A stretch of DNA of 64,000 nucleotides from CALMEC01 sp964434425 (GTDB lineage Bacteria; Actinomycetota; Thermoleophilia; Miltoncostaeales; Miltoncostaeaceae): contig CAYSVH010000001.1 in the NCBI GenBank assembly GCA_964434425.1, positions 308,573-372,572 on the forward strand. The letters are read 5' to 3'. The translations under genes and the position numbers were made by a program. The notes below the pieces were generated by a model. The model saw nothing but the letters and a program-made list of their open reading frames with translations. It ran no database searches and was not told where the DNA came from. This document shows positions 28,517 to 38,800 of the stretch, in pieces. Positions within the stretch are counted from its first letter, which is position 1, and the number at the start of each line of letters is the position of its first letter.

Positions 28517-29293
28517 TTGAATGATGCCTTCTCATCCCTTACGAAGCGTCAACAACAGTATGTCAATCGGGTCATCGCTGCCCTGACAGCACCTGTGCAG
28601 AGTATGCGCAATGTAGAGTCAGACTTCGCTAGCGAGGACTTCATGGATCACATGGCAGACGTCCTCCGCGGGCACCATGTATCCTCGACAAAGCCGCTTG
28701 GGAAGGAGCTCTTTGAGCATGCACTAGCCGGTGTGCTTGCGGATCTCGGTCACGAAGTGGCGCTGTCTTCAATGGGCCATCCTGGCGCGGACCTCCTCGT
28801 CGACGGCGTTGGTTGGAGTCTCAAGACGCAGGCCGATCAAGGGATAAAGCCAGACTTCATTCATGTCTCGAAATTCATGGAGCTTGGCAAGGGGGCTTGG
28901 GTCACCGAAGGGGACCTTGCTCGTCTCCGCGATTCGATGCTACGACACATGGAAGACTACGAGCGCATATTCACTCTCCGGTATCTTGCAGGGTCCAGGG
29001 CTCGCCGGGGTCGGGGCGATCATGAGTATGAACTCGTCGAGATTCCAAAAGTACTGCTTCAGAAAGCAGCTAATGCCAACTGCGTCATGAGACACGATAG
29101 CAAGCAGAATCCTAAGCCTGGCTCCTGCTTAGTAATGCAAGATGGGAGTAGTCTCGCATTCGAATTGTACTTCGATGGCGGGACTGAGCGGAAGCTTCAG
29201 GTACGGAAACTGCGTGTCGATCTATGCATGATTCATGCGTGCTGGATATTCCAGGACACCCTGGAGTCCGGTCGCGTCGGGGCGACCCGGTAG
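28517..29293 (+). CDS. Putative restriction endonuclease partner of the following cytosine methyltransferase
   Basis: This is a 258-aa protein starting at a TTG at 28517, five bases after GGAGG. A longer open frame upstream lacks any signal. It contains KELFEHALAGVLADLGHEV followed by SMGHPGADLLVDGVGWSLKTQ, which fits a PD-(D/E)XK nuclease core (D92, then SLK in place of the usual ExK, with upstream Glu residues that could supply the missing carboxylate). The stop is 3 bases from the start of the DNA methyltransferase, the usual tight link of a type II restriction-modification pair. The gene is clearly lower in GC and uses codons rare in neighbouring genes, so it was probably acquired. The family name and the recognition site are not readable from the sequence. 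Confidence 0.7.
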   Translation: MNDAFSSLTKRQQQYVNRVIAALTAPVQSMRNVESDFASEDFMDHMADVLRGHHVSSTKPLGKELFEHALAGVLADLGHEVALSSMGHPGADLLVDGVGWSLKTQADQGIKPDFIHVSKFMELGKGAWVTEGDLARLRDSMLRHMEDYERIFTLRYLAGSRARRGRGDHEYELVEIPKVLLQKAANANCVMRHDSKQNPKPGSCLVMQDGSSLAFELYFDGGTERKLQVRKLRVDLCMIHACWIFQDTLESGRVGATR

Positions 29294-29296
29294 GAT

Positions 29297-30466
29297 ATGC
29301 GCATGCCAACCAACGTTGAAGGCTCTTGGACGGTCGCTGACCTGTTCTCCGGTGCAGGCGGCATGTCTACCGGTTTCCATCGCGATGGCCGCTACCGCGT
29401 TGTAGGTGCGGTGGACCGGCAGGTGGCGAAGCCCAGCCAGTACGGCAAGGCCTCCACGAGCTGTAACGATACCTACGAGCGGAACATCGGCCTGCGCCCG
29501 CTAAACGCCGATCTGTTCGAGTTGGATCCTGCTTCGTGGCGTGACGAGCATCTCGGCTTAGAGGCTGGCGAGTTGACGGTCTTGATCTCCTGCGCGCCCT
29601 GCACGGGTTTCAGTCAAAAGAACGCCGGAAATCATCTTCGTGATGACCACCGTAATAGCCTCGTTGTCAGAACTGCCTTATTTATTGAAGCTCTGATGCC
29701 CGAGGTCTTCGTAATGGAGAACGTCCCTCAGCTAATCCAGGGGCGGAACCCTCATCACTTTGTGGAACTTAGAGAGCGACTAGAACGTCTGGGATATCAT
29801 GTTACGGCCGAGGTTCACGACCTGGGTGACTTTGGGCTCCCGCAGCTTCGACGCCGCGCTCTGGTGCTCGCACACCGTGATCGGCGGATGCCGCCGCTCG
29901 CTCCAATGCAGGTAAGGCCGCGACACCGGACGGTACGAGAAGCGATTGGGCATCTGCCACCGCTGGCGGCTGGAGAGGCCCACCCGGACGATCCGATGCA
30001 TGTGTGTGGGGCACATAACGAACGGTCAATGCGGCGCATAGTTGCCATTCCAGCTGACGGAGGGTCTTGGGCTGATCTGCTTGGCTCGGAACACGAAGAG
30101 CTATTGATACCCTCGATGTTGAAGCCATCGCGCAGAGCTGGTTCCTTTCCTGACATTTATGGACGGCTTTGGTGGGACCAGCCAGCGCGGACTGTCACGC
30201 GGGAGTGCGGTCATCCTGGGAACGGCCGGTACCTGCACCCCGAACAGCATCGCCATCTTTCGGTGCGTGAAATGGCGCTTCTGCAGGGATTCCCTAGTGA
30301 CTACGTGTTCTTGGGTCGGCTCGCCGCTCGCTACAATCAGATTGGCGACGCTGTTCCGCCGCTTTTTTCCGCGGCAATAGCGCAGCACGTGGCTCGTGTG
30401 CTCGTCCGCGATGCGAGTCTTCTTAGCGGCTCTGTCCCCGAACAACTGCGCCTTGCTCCGGTCTAG
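29297..30466 (+). CDS. DNA cytosine-5 methyltransferase (type II R-M)
   Basis: It transfers a methyl group from S-adenosylmethionine to C5 of cytosine. Motif I is DLFSGAGGMSTGF (residues 15-27). The nucleophile lies in motif IV, SCAPCTGFSQ (Cys102; Thr replaces the more common Gln). Motif VI is MENVP (140-144). Motif VIII is QLRRRALVLA (183-192). The C-terminal NQIGDAVPPLFSAAIA is motif X. The region between VIII and IX holds the target recognition domain. At 389 aa the length is normal. The start is ATG 29297 or ATG 29303, 3 or 9 bases after the putative endonuclease stop. It presumably protects host DNA from that enzyme. GC is lower than the surroundings. Confidence 0.93.
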   Translation: MRMPTNVEGSWTVADLFSGAGGMSTGFHRDGRYRVVGAVDRQVAKPSQYGKASTSCNDTYERNIGLRPLNADLFELDPASWRDEHLGLEAGELTVLISCAPCTGFSQKNAGNHLRDDHRNSLVVRTALFIEALMPEVFVMENVPQLIQGRNPHHFVELRERLERLGYHVTAEVHDLGDFGLPQLRRRALVLAHRDRRMPPLAPMQVRPRHRTVREAIGHLPPLAAGEAHPDDPMHVCGAHNERSMRRIVAIPADGGSWADLLGSEHEELLIPSMLKPSRRAGSFPDIYGRLWWDQPARTVTRECGHPGNGRYLHPEQHRHLSVREMALLQGFPSDYVFLGRLAARYNQIGDAVPPLFSAAIAQHVARVLVRDASLLSGSVPEQLRLAPV

Positions 30467-30564
30467 CCGGATGGGTCTGACAGCGAAGTGTGACAGTACG
30501 CCGAACTGGCTTAGGCTGAAGGCCTGGATCCGTCGGCGGTGACAGGCGCGGCCGCGGGCCCGAG

Positions 30565-30643
30565 TCGGGCGCTTCGGGTATTGCCGTGGGCGGTTGGGCG
30601 CGGCGTGGGGGCGGGATGGTTGGTGCCACGCGGCATCCGGGGG
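30565..30643 (+). repeat. Left inverted repeat of the ISL3-family element
   Basis: Matches the reverse complement of 32197-32278 with only a few differences over about 80 bp. This is far longer than the 15-40 bp terminal repeats usual for ISL3 elements. Confidence 0.75.
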
Positions 30644-30680
30644 TGTCCTGAAGCGCCCCAGGTTTTCTGGCCCTTCCGGT

Positions 30681-31958
30681 TCAAGTGGGGATTCGGGTTC
30701 GGATGCGCGGGGGTGATGGCCGGGCTGCGGGCCAGTCGACGCCGCCGGCGTGAAGCAGGATCCGCAGGCGGTAGTTGGCGAACGACCGGAAGCCGTGGCC
30801 GGCGCGTTTGACCTTCTTGACGAGGAGGTTCAGTCCTTCGGTCGGCCCGTTCGACGCGCCAGTGTGGTGGTGGTTGAGGATCTCGGCTCGCCAGCGGGTG
30901 AGTGTCGTGCCCAAAGAGCGGATCTCGCTGACCCAGTCGGTGCGGCACCCCTCGATCGCCTTGTCGAGCAGCAGTTCGGCATCGACTGGATCGTCAGTGA
31001 GGTACACATCGCGGACGGATTCCTTCGCACACCACGCGCCGAGGACGTCGCCGTCGGGATCGCCGAGACGAAGCTCGAGCAGCATCCGGTTGACCCCGGT
31101 CCCGTCGAGGCGTTCGGCGCCGGTGAGCATCACCTTGCGGATCTTGTAGAGGGGATCGCGTTTGCGGCCACGGTGACCTGTCGTCTGGTTTCGCACCCTG
31201 CGGCGCACCGCATCGAGGCAGCGGTTGGCGACCCTCACCACATGGAACGGGTCGGCGACCCTGGTCGCATGGTCGAGGCGCCCGACCAGGCCCGAGCGGT
31301 ACGACTCGGCCAGGTCCGTCGCCACCACCCGAATCCCATCGAGCCACTCCACTGGTTGGTCGTCGAGCCACGCACCCAGGTCAGTGCTGGTGTTTCCCTC
31401 GACGACATCGATCACGATCCGATTGTCGAGGTCGACCAAGCCGGTGGCATACAGCGTCGGGTGATCAGCTGTTGCCGTGAGGAACGGTGTCTCGTCGACG
31501 CCGAGCATCCCGACCTCACCGACCCGTTCGGGGTCATCCACCAAGGGTTGGCCGTGCTCCCTGACCGCCTCCATCACCGTGTCCCAACACACCCCCAACT
31601 CGTCGGCCAGCTGCCTGACCGGCCGAGCGTTACGCCCGACCTGCCGACAAGCCTCCCATCCAGCCCGGCGCGTCAACACGCACCGCGACGAGAACGCATG
31701 GTTGGTCTGCGTCCACGTCCTCACCTCACACACAGGCTCCCCGCAGCGGTAGCGGCGCTTGCGCCACACCAGGCGCGTCGGGCGGCCGACCACCATCCGA
31801 TCATGCGCCGTCGCCGCCGTCCCGCAGCCCGGGCAGCCGACACGACGACCGGTCGTCTCGATGCGGATGATCACCTCCGCCGCGGTCTCCTCGACCGCCA
31901 ACACCCGGAACCCATCCAAGCCCAAAAGCGCCTCCGCGAGGCCGGTAACGTCACTCAT
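30681..31958 (-). CDS. ISL3-family transposase
   Basis: This 425-aa DDE transposase has the N-terminal zinc finger of the family (VGCPGCGTAATAHDRMVVGRP, then YRCGEPVCEVRTW). A helix-turn-helix follows (VRQLADELGVCWDTVMEAV), then the DDE domain: first Asp in MLGVDETPF, second in VVATDLAESYRSG, with a final Glu in GPTEGLNLLVKKVKRAGHGF. ATG 31958 is chosen because GAGAGGAG lies 10 bases upstream. A longer frame to 32030 lacks such a site. It appears intact and may be active. It differs clearly from the ISL3 transposase remnants at 19.4 and 46.5 kb, so at least two ISL3 lineages are present. Confidence 0.93.
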   Translation of the reverse strand: MSDVTGLAEALLGLDGFRVLAVEETAAEVIIRIETTGRRVGCPGCGTAATAHDRMVVGRPTRLVWRKRRYRCGEPVCEVRTWTQTNHAFSSRCVLTRRAGWEACRQVGRNARPVRQLADELGVCWDTVMEAVREHGQPLVDDPERVGEVGMLGVDETPFLTATADHPTLYATGLVDLDNRIVIDVVEGNTSTDLGAWLDDQPVEWLDGIRVVATDLAESYRSGLVGRLDHATRVADPFHVVRVANRCLDAVRRRVRNQTTGHRGRKRDPLYKIRKVMLTGAERLDGTGVNRMLLELRLGDPDGDVLGAWCAKESVRDVYLTDDPVDAELLLDKAIEGCRTDWVSEIRSLGTTLTRWRAEILNHHHTGASNGPTEGLNLLVKKVKRAGHGFRSFANYRLRILLHAGGVDWPAARPSPPRIRTRIPT

Positions 31959-32196
31959 CGTCGGGGGTCTCCTCTCACCGTCGCAGTCGTAGAACAACCG
32001 CAACGATGGCAGCGACCCCCGACCCCTCACAACGACGCTTCAGCAACCCCCAATCCCCACTCCAACCGGAAGAGCCGGTGATCTCGACTCGGGCGACACC
32101 GACCCCCAGACCGAGAACCCGCGTGAATAACGACGCCACGCGCATCCCGGTTTCTCCTTGCCGATCTTTCTGTGACAAGAAGTGACGCTACCCGCA

Positions 32197-32278
32197 GACC
32201 CCCGGATGCCGCGTGGCACCAACCATCCCGCCCGCTACGCCGCGCTCACCCACCCACGGCAATACCCGAAGAGCCCGA
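32197..32278 (-). repeat. Right inverted repeat of the ISL3-family element
   Basis: Reverse-complement partner of 30565-30643. It begins at the CCCCCGGATGCCGCGTGGCA segment and ends near CGAAGAGCCCGA. Confidence 0.75.
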
Positions 32279-32299
32279 ACCATCAGCTGCGCGAATCCG

Positions 32300-32321
32300 G
32301 CACAACGGACGCCCGTTGTGC
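32300..32321. terminator. Small perfect hairpin after the defence operon
   Basis: GCACAACGG, four bases, CCGTTGTGC: a perfect 9-bp stem about 140 bases beyond the vsr stop on the minus strand and just outside the IS end. It is a plausible terminator of the operon, without a U tract. The rest of 31959-32463 is IS end and non-coding sequence. Confidence 0.35.
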
Positions 32322-32463
32322 TCCTCGCCGATCTTCCCGGAGGGGAAGGGTCCCCTGCACGTTGCTTCCATAGATCTTCGCCGCTGTCCGCTATTCATTC
32401 GCTGACACGAGCATGCGAAGGCCCGGAAGCCACCGTCAACTGCGCGCCCGGAGGTCATCTACT

Positions 32464-32892
32464 TCATCTCATCTCTGTGACGGCTGCCTGGATCCTGAGT
32501 GCCGCCGCGTCGGCATCTTCGTGTTCCCAAACCCGAATGACGAGCCATCCCTCCTCAGTGAGGCGTGCGTCCGTTTCCCGGTCGCGGGCGCGGTTGACCC
32601 GGACCTTCTCGGCCCAGTACTCGCCATTCGCGACGGGTGCCGTGTAGTGATCAGGGCAGCCGTGCCAAAAGCACCCATCGACGAATACGGCGATGCGACG
32701 CCGGGTGAAGACCACGTCCGCCGTACGGCGCAGTCCGGGCAGGGGGCGGACACCCACCCGGAACCGCAGGCCGAGCCGGTGGAGCGCGGAACGCAGACGA
32801 ACCTCGGGCTTCGTGTCACGAGGCCGGTTGGACTGCATGGACCGTCGCACCCCCGGCGACGACGCCCACGAGCCCGCCGGAGCATCACCCAT
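32464..32892 (-). CDS. vsr: Very short patch repair (Vsr) endonuclease
   Basis: Vsr nicks DNA beside T:G mismatches formed when 5-methylcytosine deaminates, and usually accompanies a cytosine-5 methyltransferase. This 142-aa protein has the family start SWASSPGVRRSMQSNRPRDT, the catalytic Asp in RTADVVF and the FVDGCFWHGCPDH motif with zinc-binding and catalytic Cys/His. KVRVNRARDRET and GWLVIRVWEHE follow. Length and motifs are complete. It is the last gene of the DISARM-like operon, and its ATG overlaps the stop of the helicase before it by 8 bases. The methyltransferase it would serve is the divergent one at 45317. In this setting Vsr might instead act as an effector nuclease. Confidence 0.93.
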   Translation of the reverse strand: MGDAPAGSWASSPGVRRSMQSNRPRDTKPEVRLRSALHRLGLRFRVGVRPLPGLRRTADVVFTRRRIAVFVDGCFWHGCPDHYTAPVANGEYWAEKVRVNRARDRETDARLTEEGWLVIRVWEHEDADAAALRIQAAVTEMR

Positions 32893-33994
32893 CGGAATCC
32901 AGGATCAGGTCCCCCGCGGCAAGCGCGGGGTCCAACAGCCGTTGCACCGGTCTGGGCAGGGCCTCCCCCGTGTATGCGACGAAGAGGCGCGTCCGCGCCC
33001 GGGTCGCGAGCACGTACATCCGCATGCGCGCCTCGAGCAGCTCGTCATCGGTGTGGAGGTCCTCAAGACCGGCGATCACGACGGTGTCGAACTCGAGGCC
33101 TTTGGCCGACTGGTGGGTGATCAGCACCATCCCCGGGTCGCGGAAGTCGACCTTCAACCTTTGACCGGACTGATAGTGCTGAACGGGTTGTCGCGTCTTC
33201 CCCGTCAGTGCCTTCAGGAGGGACGAGATCGCACCGGTGGTGGGCACGAGGACCCCAATGGAGTCGGTCGGGTCTTCTGCCTCGAGCTCTCGCAGGAAGC
33301 GCACGGTGTCGGAGGTGCCACGGTGTCGCACCAAACGTGGGACGTCTCCGTGTCGATCAAGCGGCGTGGTCGGCCCGTCTCCCAACCCGACGTCGAAATG
33401 CGCGGCGAACCGGGAGATCTCGACGGTGTTGCGATGGTTCTCCGTCAAGCGGGTGACGGTGTCGAACGAGAGTGCACCGCGGATCTGCCCGAGCGTGGAC
33501 TGATGTTCGGTTATCCGCTGGTTCTCGTCAGCGAACACCGTCACCGACTCCGCGATCCAGCCCGCGATCAGGTGGACCCTTCGGTCGAAGTCCTGCCCCT
33601 CGTCGATCATGAGCGGTTCATGCGAGCCGCGAAGATCCTTCCGGCCGAGCACCGCTTGCAGGATCGCATCGAAATCCGGCGTGTACTCATCGAGTTTCGG
33701 GGGCGGTGCGCTGAACACATCGCGGTGCCACTTTTCGATCCAGCTGTGAAAGGTTGCGACGCTGTCAGAGATCTCGAGCTGTCTCGCGGCGCGTCGCGTC
33801 CACTGGGAGAGGAGACGCCCGTACATGATGAGCTTGGGGTTGTAGCCGTCGTCATACAGGCGTGCGGCGCGGTAGAGGGCGATCAGCGTCTTGCCCGTGC
33901 CCGGCCCTCCGGTCACCAAGTGGCTGCCCTCGGCGGAGAGGTCGACCACCTCCCATTGCTCCGGGCTCAGAGCGGACTCCGGAAGGAACCTCAC
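32885..33994 (-). CDS. Small UvrD-like SF1 helicase / ATPase
   Basis: At 369 aa it keeps only the core of a superfamily I helicase. Walker A is GGPGTGKT (near residue 32), motif II is MIDEGQDF, motif III-like FADENQRI, motif IV-like TRLTENHRN, motif V HQSAKGLEFDTVVIAG and motif VI YVLATRARTRLFVAY. The 1B and 2B insertions of UvrD/Rep are absent. The start is a GTG at 33994 overlapping the drmB stop (GTGA). It lies between drmB and vsr in the overlapping operon, so it probably supplies DNA translocation or unwinding to the system. Such compact DEGQD proteins also occur with NERD nucleases, as in the gene three upstream. Confidence 0.85.
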   Translation of the reverse strand: MRFLPESALSPEQWEVVDLSAEGSHLVTGGPGTGKTLIALYRAARLYDDGYNPKLIMYGRLLSQWTRRAARQLEISDSVATFHSWIEKWHRDVFSAPPPKLDEYTPDFDAILQAVLGRKDLRGSHEPLMIDEGQDFDRRVHLIAGWIAESVTVFADENQRITEHQSTLGQIRGALSFDTVTRLTENHRNTVEISRFAAHFDVGLGDGPTTPLDRHGDVPRLVRHRGTSDTVRFLRELEAEDPTDSIGVLVPTTGAISSLLKALTGKTRQPVQHYQSGQRLKVDFRDPGMVLITHQSAKGLEFDTVVIAGLEDLHTDDELLEARMRMYVLATRARTRLFVAYTGEALPRPVQRLLDPALAAGDLILDSDG

Positions 33995-35851
33995 GAACCG
34001 CCGAGACCCGTCACCGCATCGATGGCCCGGTCGGCCACCTCCTGGAAGAGCCCCGGCACTGCCGCTCCGTCACCGGTGACGAGCACCCGGTCCAGCGCGA
34101 TGTTCCCGTGGTCACAGGAGGTCTCCGCCAACAGAGAACACGCGTGACACGCGGCCAGGTTGAGGGATTGGTATCCTTGTCCTTGCGATTCTCTGCAGAT
34201 CGGATCTGAGGAGCAAATCACGGCACCAGCGATGGCGTGCGTCAATGTGTCGACGAGCCGGTCCGGACGCCCCTGCCGCACGAGGCCGCCCATGGTGCCC
34301 TCGATGTCTCCAGCCGCCGTGTAGACGAGGATGCCCGCCTGGGGACCGCTGGGATCTCCCGCCTCCCGGCAGTAGACACGTTCGCGCAGTGACGCCGCCG
34401 CATAGCCGGAGTCGAAGGAGAGTCGACGGATGAGGAGATGCGCCAGGGTGTGGAGCACGATGAAGCGGGGCGTGGCGGACTCCAGGATCCTCTGAGGAAG
34501 AGAAGTGTCCGCTCGGTGCTTCTCGATACGCGCTGCACGGTCCTTGACCGCGGACTCCGATTCCCAGGCCGCGACTCGCTGTTCGTCAAGAGTGATGAAC
34601 ACCCCCTCTCCATACACTTGGATGGCCGGCAACCAGTCCGGTCTCGAACTCAGGTCCGGGCGGACCAGTTGCCCGCTGGTGCTGTAGCGTCGGAACCCGA
34701 CGAGCGCCCTGACCTCGCGAATCCTCTTCGCGAGAACCACCTTGGGAATCAGCTCACCGAGTAGGCGGTGAGCCGGGATGACGTCGTCGGATCGCGTCAT
34801 CAACGCGGTGGGTTCGATGATGAAGTCGGGCTCTTCCACGGGACCCGTGGGGCCGGTGAACGCACCCCATTCGTCGTCGCGCAACCGGCGACGCCCGTCG
34901 CCCGTGGCGGACGCAGGCGGCTGAGCCGTCCCGTCGCCCGCGGACCTCTCGTCGAGCGCCGCGCACATGATGTCGTCCGCTGAACACCCGAGATCGCTCG
35001 CGATCATCTCGGCCAGGTGCCGAGCTCCTTCCTCCGCGTCTCTCTGCATGAGAGCCAGGACAGCGACAAACTGTGCGTGACCTCGGATGGCGGCGGCGAT
35101 CTGCCCGCGCTGTGAGGCCGACCCATCGGGGATCTCCAATGCCGACTCCACCTCGGCGAAGTACACGTTGGTGGCCCCACGCTGAACCACTCGAGGGTCT
35201 TTCCCGCAGGAGATCGCCTCCCCAGGTCTCTGCCAGGGCTGCCGCCCCGGGCACGCCCATGCATGCGGCGGACCGCCGGGCAGCCCCGCTGGTGATGCCC
35301 TCCAGGGTCGACTCCGCCGAGCAGGTTCGACACTTGACCACGAGCGACGAAAGACCGCTTCCCGAGCCGCCTCTCGTCCTGAACTCCAGGTTTTCCCTGT
35401 CACGACATGCTGACCCCACGTGACGATGTGCCCATGCTGGCCAGTCCACGTCGCCCATGTGCCCGTCCTCGCAGATCACGACGAAGCGCATCGGCACCAC
35501 CTGGGGCGACCCCGAGCATTCGCAGCGAGCTCGCGGCCCGCCCCAGGCGTCGTACTGCTTCAGCCGACGACACCGCGTGCAGAACAGCCATCGAGGAAAG
35601 CGTTGGTACTTGAGTTTCGGCAGCGAGGCACCTGGGCGAGATGCCGTGGCGCCGGGTTGCTTGAGCATCTTGACACCGAGGGCCGACGAGAGTCGGGACG
35701 AGTCGACCGAGACGAGCTTCTCCGGCCACGCGTTCGTGTCGCATGCGATCAGTGACTCGCCTTGGTGATCGTAGATCGCGCCGACCCCGAACGGAGCCAG
35801 GACCTGGCCAAGGCGGACGCTTCGATTCGGGGAGTTCCGCTGTTCAGACAT
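33991..35851 (-). pseudogene. drmB: DrmB (DUF1998) of a DISARM-like system, frameshifted in this sequence
   Basis: DrmB is a core DISARM component that acts with the helicase DrmA. The first part (ATG 35851; VRLGQVLAPFGVGAIYDHQGE, then CTRCRRL, VVICEDGHMGDVDW, CRTCSAESTLEGI) is in one frame. The second (PWQRPGEAISCGKDPRVVQR, GATNVYFAEVESALEIPDG, then DUF1998 with HTLAHLLIRRLSFDSGYAAA and the Cys-rich CSSDPICRE...CHACSLLAETSCDHG) is in another. The switch is at about 35255-35272, in CCCGGGG. Removing one base joins them as CMGVPGRQPWQ, with the expected Cys-x-G-PW pattern. Total length would be about 620 aa, normal for DrmB. The start overlaps the drmA stop. Both halves are well preserved, so a sequencing indel or a very recent mutation is likely. 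Confidence 0.85.
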
Positions 35852-38800
35852 CGATCGGCACCTGAAGATCGACACTCCTCATCGAACTCAACGTCTCCCA
35901 CCCCTCCCGTTTGCTGCCGAAATCCACGAGTAAGGATGTGAACTGCCAGCTCCTGGCCGTGTACATGAGACGCCGGTCGGCGGCCCATTCGGTCCACTCC
36001 TCGATCAAGCAATCGAGATGACGTCGCGATGAGTCCGCCTCCGCAGGATCCGCCTTCGCGATCCGGGCGGCGAGCCTCTCGATGACATCACGGATGCGGG
36101 GGTCTTCCATCGAGAACGTCGAGGCCTCATCAAGCCTGGCTCCATGACGGACTACGGTCACCAAAGCCGCATGGAGAGCACGCCGGCGCACGGGGTCGGC
36201 GAACGGGGTCACGCTCGTCGGTTCGACATGACGGTAGAGCGCCTGATGGAACCCGATGAAGCCCTCATAGTGCGACCGATCACGGGGCTTGGACGCCCCG
36301 AGCATCGCAACCACCAGACCGGGCACGGCGTCACGCCCCACCCGGCTCGTCGCCTGGATGTACTCGGCAGACGTCTTCGGCTGACCGACAACCAACATCA
36401 AACCCAGACGCGGGACATCGACACCAACCGACAACATGTTGGTGCACGCGAGGACCGAGATCACTCCATCCTCTCCGCGCGGGGCCTCGAGCTGGCGAAG
36501 TGCCCTGGCCAGCTCTGGCCCCTCGAGGTTCCCCGTCAGTTCGACGACGTCATCGTCCTCGATCTTCCGTTCCTTTCCGGGCGACATGGACGCGAGATGC
36601 GAAGGGATGTCGTCCCGGGCGATGGTGAGTGTTCGCCCGAGTTCCCTCAGGCTGTTGTGATAGATGACCAGCGTCCAGTATGAGGAGACCAGTCTTTCGT
36701 CCAGGCCCGGCCGCAACGGAGCGTAGAGGAGCGGCGCACTGACCAGGCTGAGGGCATACGACGGGCTGTGAGCAGGCGCCAACACCCCGGCGTAGAGCCG
36801 ACCAGGCCTATTGTGGTCGGTCCGGGCGAAGAACGAGTTGTCGCTCGACAGGCCGGTGGGCGGGAAGACATGGACGTCCCTCGCGAAGAGACCCCGTACC
36901 TGCTCCGACGCGTGCCGGATGGTCGCCGTCGAGGCGACGACCTTCGGTGGACGCCCCTCGTGCCACAGCAGCGTGTCGATCGCGGCCTCATACACTCCGA
37001 AGACACTGCCGAGCGGTCCACTGAGGAGATGGAGCTCGTCTTGGATGATCAGACTGGGAGGATCAACCGATCCGTCGACCGGGAACAGCCTCGCCGCCTC
37101 ACTGACCCAGGGCAACCGTGCGAACTTGTCCACAGTTGCGACGAGGAACGTCGGCGGCGAGTCGTAGATGTCCTCGTCCACGAGCTTCACCGGGATGCTC
37201 GGATGGAAGGCACATCCGTCGTCCGTGCAGTTCAGGTGCAGACCCGATGTGTCGAGGCTCACGCCGTAAGCAGAATCATCGTCGGTCCGGTCGTCCGGCA
37301 CGAGAGGAGCAGCACACCACGGGCAGAGATCCAGTTGAAACGGATATGCGTAACGCGGATCGTTCGCATGTCTGAACCGCTCATACCACTCTCGGGCCTT
37401 CTTGCGGTTGTTTGGGAGCACGCCCTCTCCGACCCAGAGCCCCAGCGTTATGGGTTCATCTCCCAACCGATCATGGCCACGACGGATGAGTTCGGCCGCG
37501 CAGATGAACCCCGCCGTCCGCTGGAACTGTTGCGAGGTGAGGAGCCGCAGGGTATAGCGGGTGATGACGGCGAGCCCCCCGCCAGACGGCCCTTTTCGAA
37601 GCCGTCGGAGGAAGATCTCGAGCGCCGCGACCGCCAGATACGCCTCTGTCTTACCTCCACCCGTGGGGAACCAGAGGAGGTCTGCGTCCTCACGCTCCGG
37701 ATGATCGGGGTCGGCGAGCGAGCGCAGCACCAGCAGCTGGAATGCGAGCTGGAAGGGACGCCACGTAAACCGCCCGAGCGGGACGGGGCCGACATCCGCT
37801 GAGCGTTCGCCCGGAGGACGCATCTGCAGCGCCATCGCCTGATTCGCAAGGCGGAACGCATCGGCCACGTCCGGTTCGTCAAGAGCGGCGACACCCGCGC
37901 GCATCCTCTCGAGCGCGTCCTGTTGGCTACCGATCAGGCGTCCCTTGGCAGCTTCGAGACGGCCCGGCACCGCCGTGGCGATCTGCCCACTGATCCACTC
38001 TGCATAGTGGTCGAGGAAGGCTCCGAGCGACGCCATGAGATCCTCGGGATCTCGAGGAGCGGCCAGCCATCCGATGTCGAGGACCTTCACCGGATCCGAC
38101 CCCGACGTCTCGCCCTCGCTCAACTCAGGGGTGACCGCAGGGACTTCATGCGATGGGAGGAACTCGATGCAGACGTGGTCCGGACGGGCACCCGGCGCAT
38201 CGGGCTCCCACCGCACAGACGTGTTGTGCCCAGCGGCAAAGGTTCGATGGTTACGGAATACGAGTCGCAGGTCCTCCTCTTCCGGGTCCGTCGAGAGGGC
38301 CTCAACCTCGGGGTATTCGTTGATCGACCCGTGCGTTGGACTGCAACTCAGTTCGACCTGATAGATGCACTCCTGTGCATCGACGCGCGTCCGATCGGCG
38401 ACCACACGGGGGTTGACGAGCGAGCAGGTGACCAACCAGCCATCGGAGACCTCCCGCCAGACCGTGGTCAACTCAGCCCGCCCATCAAACAGCGTCGCCG
38501 AAGGTTCCCCCCGACTCAGCTTCACCGTCTCGCGGCCCCCGCCCTCCGGCAACGGGGAGCGGATCCAGTCCGAACCTGCACCGTCGTCTGGTCGACGAGC
38601 GTAGACGGCTGCGGCCACCTCACATTGGAGGACGGGGTCGCCCGAGAAGTAGAGCGACAGTCCACACGAACTGGGCATCCAGGAGTCGGCGGTCACGACG
38701 GGGACGTCGTCGAACTCGTCCGGTTTCACCGCCTGAGCGTCGTCCTGTTCGAAGATCGGATCGTCGCCCACCGCGGCGTTGGCGACATGGGCCCCTTTGG

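Larger units (their letters stand above)
30565..32278. mobile_element. Complete ISL3-family insertion sequence, about 1.7 kb
   Basis: A single transposase gene (30681-31958, minus) lies between long imperfect inverted repeats of about 80 bp at 30565-30643 and 32197-32278. These share GGCGGGATGGTTGGTGCCAC and TTCGGGTATTGCCGTGGG. The element sits between the methyltransferase gene and the end of the DISARM-like operon. A target-site duplication is not obvious, so the outermost boundary could be off by some bases. Confidence 0.75.
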
